Positions 5,686 through 7,131 of a DNA stretch of 7,131 nucleotides are shown here, piece by piece. A program made the position numbers and the translations under genes. Source of the stretch: Yes71-27 sp040758635. Its GTDB lineage: Bacteria > Bacillota > Desulfotomaculia > Desulfotomaculales > Ammonificaceae. The notes under the pieces were generated by a model, which worked only from the letters and a program-made list of their open reading frames with translations, did not search any database and was not told the origin of the DNA. Each line of letters opens with the position of its first letter. The first letter of the stretch is position 1. The stretch spans positions 1 through 7,131 of the forward strand of contig JBFLVI010000064.1 of NCBI GenBank assembly GCA_040758635.1, written 5' to 3'.

Positions 5686-6826
5686 CAATCTCCTCGTCGG
5701 TGAGGTAGCATCCCGGGTCCGGCGCCCAGAAATCGCCGTAAACCGCCTCGGCCCGGGCCCGGAAGTTGCCGTTGCAGATCTCGAGCCACCGGCAAGAGCC
5801 GCAGCGTCCCTTCAAAAGGGGCTTCCGGTTCCGGAGCTGCTTGAGCAGCGGGTGCGTCTCGCCGAACCAGATCGCGCCGAACTCCTGCTCCCTCACGTTG
5901 CCCAGGGGGTGGTTCTGGGTGAACTGGTCGGGATAAACGTTTCCGAACCAGTCCACTGCCCCGATGCCGCTGCCGCTGCGGTTGCCGCCCGTTTGTTTCA
6001 GCCAGTTGTACACCCTTTCTGCTTGTTCCGGCGCCGTCTGGCGCAGCTTCAGGTAGATGTAAACCGCGTCGGCGTGGTTGTCCACCGTCAGGATCTCCTT
6101 CCCCAGACCCCGCCGGCAGAAGTCGGCTGTCCGCTCGATGATCAGGTCCACCACCCGGCGCTTGGTCGCCGGGTCCAGGTCCTGGTCCCGCAGGCTGACT
6201 CCGCGGCCCACGGAGACAAGGTGGTAAAAGCAGACTCGGTTGATTCCTTCCTGCTCCACCAGGTCAAAGATCGCCGCGATATCCCGGTAGTTCTCCCGCG
6301 TGATGGTGAACCGCAGCCCCACCCGCTGGTCCACCGCCACGCAGTTCCTGATACCGTCGAGCGCCATCCGGAAAGCCCCCGCGACCTTGCGCATCCGGTC
6401 GTTCAGTTCCTCCAGGCCGTCGAGGCTGACTCCCACATAGCCGACACCGGCCTCCTTGATCCGCCGCGCCACCTCCGGCGTGATCAGCGTCCCGTTGGTA
6501 GAAATGACCGGGCGGATGGCGCGTTCCTTAGCGCACTCGACCAGTTCAAAAAAGTCGGGCCGCATCAGCGGCTCGCCCCCGGAAAAAAGCAAAACCGGCA
6601 CCCCGGCCTTTGCCAGGCCGTCTATGAAGTGTTTCGCCTCCGCCGTCGAAAGCTCTCCCTCGGCCGGGCCCGCCGTCGCACTGGCGTAGCAATGACGGCA
6701 CCGGAGGTTGCACGCCCGGGTCGAATTCCAGACCACCACCGGCCCAGGAGGCCGGCCGGTGGAGCGGTACCTTAAAGCGTCACCGGTTTCTTCCTGTCCG
6801 GAAAGCATCTTCGAAATACTGAGCAA
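5660..6826 (-). CDS. ahbC: Radical SAM 12,18-didecarboxysiroheme deacetylase AhbC (NirJ1-like)
   Basis: AhbC acts in the alternative (siroheme-dependent) haem pathway. It removes two acetate side chains from 12,18-didecarboxysiroheme to give iron-coproporphyrin III, which AhbD then converts to haem b. The 388-residue protein begins LSISKMLSG..DALRY as in the AhbC/NirJ1 family, then GPVVVWNSTRACNLRCRHCY with the radical SAM cluster cysteines C39, C43 and C46 (CX3CX2C). Next come the SAM-binding FSGGEPL (81-87), STNGTLI and VGVSLDG. The family block YHLVSVGRG (201-209) and the LTVDNHAD region follow. A C-terminal auxiliary-cluster region has C342, C345, C351 and C373 (GRCGSCRWLEICNGNFRARA ... 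DPGCYLTDEEI). The TTG start has AAGGAGGGGG upstream (6835-6844), and its N-terminus matches the family better than the ATG at 6808. It converges with ccsA. NirJ of haem d1 synthesis is related, but no other d1 gene is nearby and the family blocks favour AhbC. Confidence 0.92.
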   Translation of the reverse strand: MLSISKMLSGQEETGDALRYRSTGRPPGPVVVWNSTRACNLRCRHCYASATAGPAEGELSTAEAKHFIDGLAKAGVPVLLFSGGEPLMRPDFFELVECAKERAIRPVISTNGTLITPEVARRIKEAGVGYVGVSLDGLEELNDRMRKVAGAFRMALDGIRNCVAVDQRVGLRFTITRENYRDIAAIFDLVEQEGINRVCFYHLVSVGRGVSLRDQDLDPATKRRVVDLIIERTADFCRRGLGKEILTVDNHADAVYIYLKLRQTAPEQAERVYNWLKQTGGNRSGSGIGAVDWFGNVYPDQFTQNHPLGNVREQEFGAIWFGETHPLLKQLRNRKPLLKGRCGSCRWLEICNGNFRARAEAVYGDFWAPDPGCYLTDEEIGFAVHSSA

Positions 6827-6834
6827 ATGCCAAA

Positions 6835-6844
6835 CCCCCTCCTT
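6835..6844 (-). promoter_or_regulatory. ahbC: Ribosome binding site deciding the TTG start of ahbC
   Basis: On the minus strand AAGGAGGGGG lies eight bases before TTG 6826. Its strength compensates for the weak start codon and argues against the internal ATG at 6808. Confidence 0.8.
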
Positions 6845-6910
6845 AGCGGTTCATCTTTTTGGCAAAATCACCAAGCCGGTCCGAAAAAAGGAGCGGATCA
6901 CTGCTTTCTC

Positions 6911-6941
6911 CGCCAAATAGAAATGTTTTTGCGCTAAATAG
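6911..6941. promoter_or_regulatory. Spaced direct repeats in the ahbC leader (candidate regulator site)
   Basis: CGCCAAATAG (6911-6920) and CGCTAAATAG (6932-6941) match at nine of ten positions with a 21-bp offset, about two helical turns. They lie just downstream of the predicted transcription start of ahbC. That position suits a repressor or an RNA-level control site. No regulator can be named. Confidence 0.4.
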
Positions 6942-6959
6942 TCAAAAACCGGTCAATCT

Positions 6960-6988
6960 TTTATACCATTAGCCGAGAATTTAGTCAA
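6960..6988 (-). promoter_or_regulatory. ahbC: Sigma-A type promoter of ahbC
   Basis: On the minus strand TTGACT (6988-6983), a 17-bp spacer and TATAAA (6965-6960) form a near-consensus promoter. Transcription would start near 6953, giving a leader of about 125 bases before the TTG start. That is long enough for regulatory structure. Confidence 0.75.
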
Positions 6989-7131
6989 GACGGGGTTGCG
7001 GCTTCGACCGTGTCAAGGTTTAGTAGGTAAACTCCCGCAGAATTTTAAAACCCTGTATAAGAACGCCGTAGCGAAACAAGTTCACGCAACACATACTTCA
7101 CAAAAGGCCGGCTGGCAAACGGCCCGCTTAG
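6989..7131. other. Gene-free right edge
   Basis: Together with the ahbC leader and promoter, this completes a gene-free stretch of about 305 bases from 6827. Beyond the possible terminator near 7106-7124 I see no coding frame, RNA gene or repeat here. Confidence 0.5.
7100..7124 (-). terminator. Possible terminator of a gene beyond the right edge
   Basis: On the minus strand GGCCG (7124-7120) pairs with CGGCC (7110-7106) across a nine-base loop and runs into TTTTG. The stem is only five base pairs. It would end transcription of a minus-strand gene lying right of the window, just before the ahbC promoter. Confidence 0.3.

Noticed and set aside
5672..6775. Long open frame (367 codons) on the + strand opposite ahbC
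   Set aside because: Its translation is low-complexity, rich in Arg, Pro and Val with no motif, and it lies entirely antisense to a gene with clear family residues. It is a shadow frame of G+C-rich coding DNA.

Overview
This window suggests an anaerobic Gram-positive bacterium of the Clostridia (Peptococcaceae or a related thermophilic Firmicute). That placement is an inference. It rests on strong AGGAGG-type ribosome binding sites, frequent GTG/TTG starts, TTGACT-N17-TATAAA type promoters, a System II cytochrome c maturation pair (ResB/CcsA), an AhbC enzyme of the siroheme-dependent heme pathway, and a large secreted multiheme cytochrome. The coding regions are G+C-rich and the intergenic gaps are clearly richer in A+T.

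Layout. Positions 1-345 hold no intact gene. They contain a diverged 21-bp direct repeat, a terminator-like hairpin and the leader of the first gene. Positions 346-2601 (+) encode a 751-residue secreted cytochrome with 15 CxxCH haem sites and a C-terminal CX5CH that probably binds a sixteenth haem. A 46-bp gap made mostly of tandem GGAGGTT units follows. Positions 2648-3354 (-) carry a VapC-type PIN toxin and an AbrB-fold antitoxin, read from a promoter whose -10 box lies inside a perfect 9-bp inverted repeat. Positions ~3578-5482 (+) carry resB and ccsA, the cytochrome c synthetase, ending at a strong bidirectional terminator. Positions 5660-6826 (-) encode AhbC, read from a well-formed promoter near 6960-6988. 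The last ~300 bases are ahbC leader and promoter plus a possible terminator for a gene beyond the window.

How the genes fit together. AhbC makes iron-coproporphyrin III on the way to haem b. ResB and CcsA move haem across the membrane and attach it to CxxCH cysteines of secreted apocytochromes. The multiheme protein is a demanding client of that machinery. The window therefore reads as a haem supply, assembly and electron-transfer neighbourhood with a toxin-antitoxin module wedged into it. No wholly new system is evident. The points most worth a second look are the probable sixteenth haem site, the missing canonical start of resB, the operator-like palindrome over the antitoxin promoter, and the repeat-bearing leader at the left edge.
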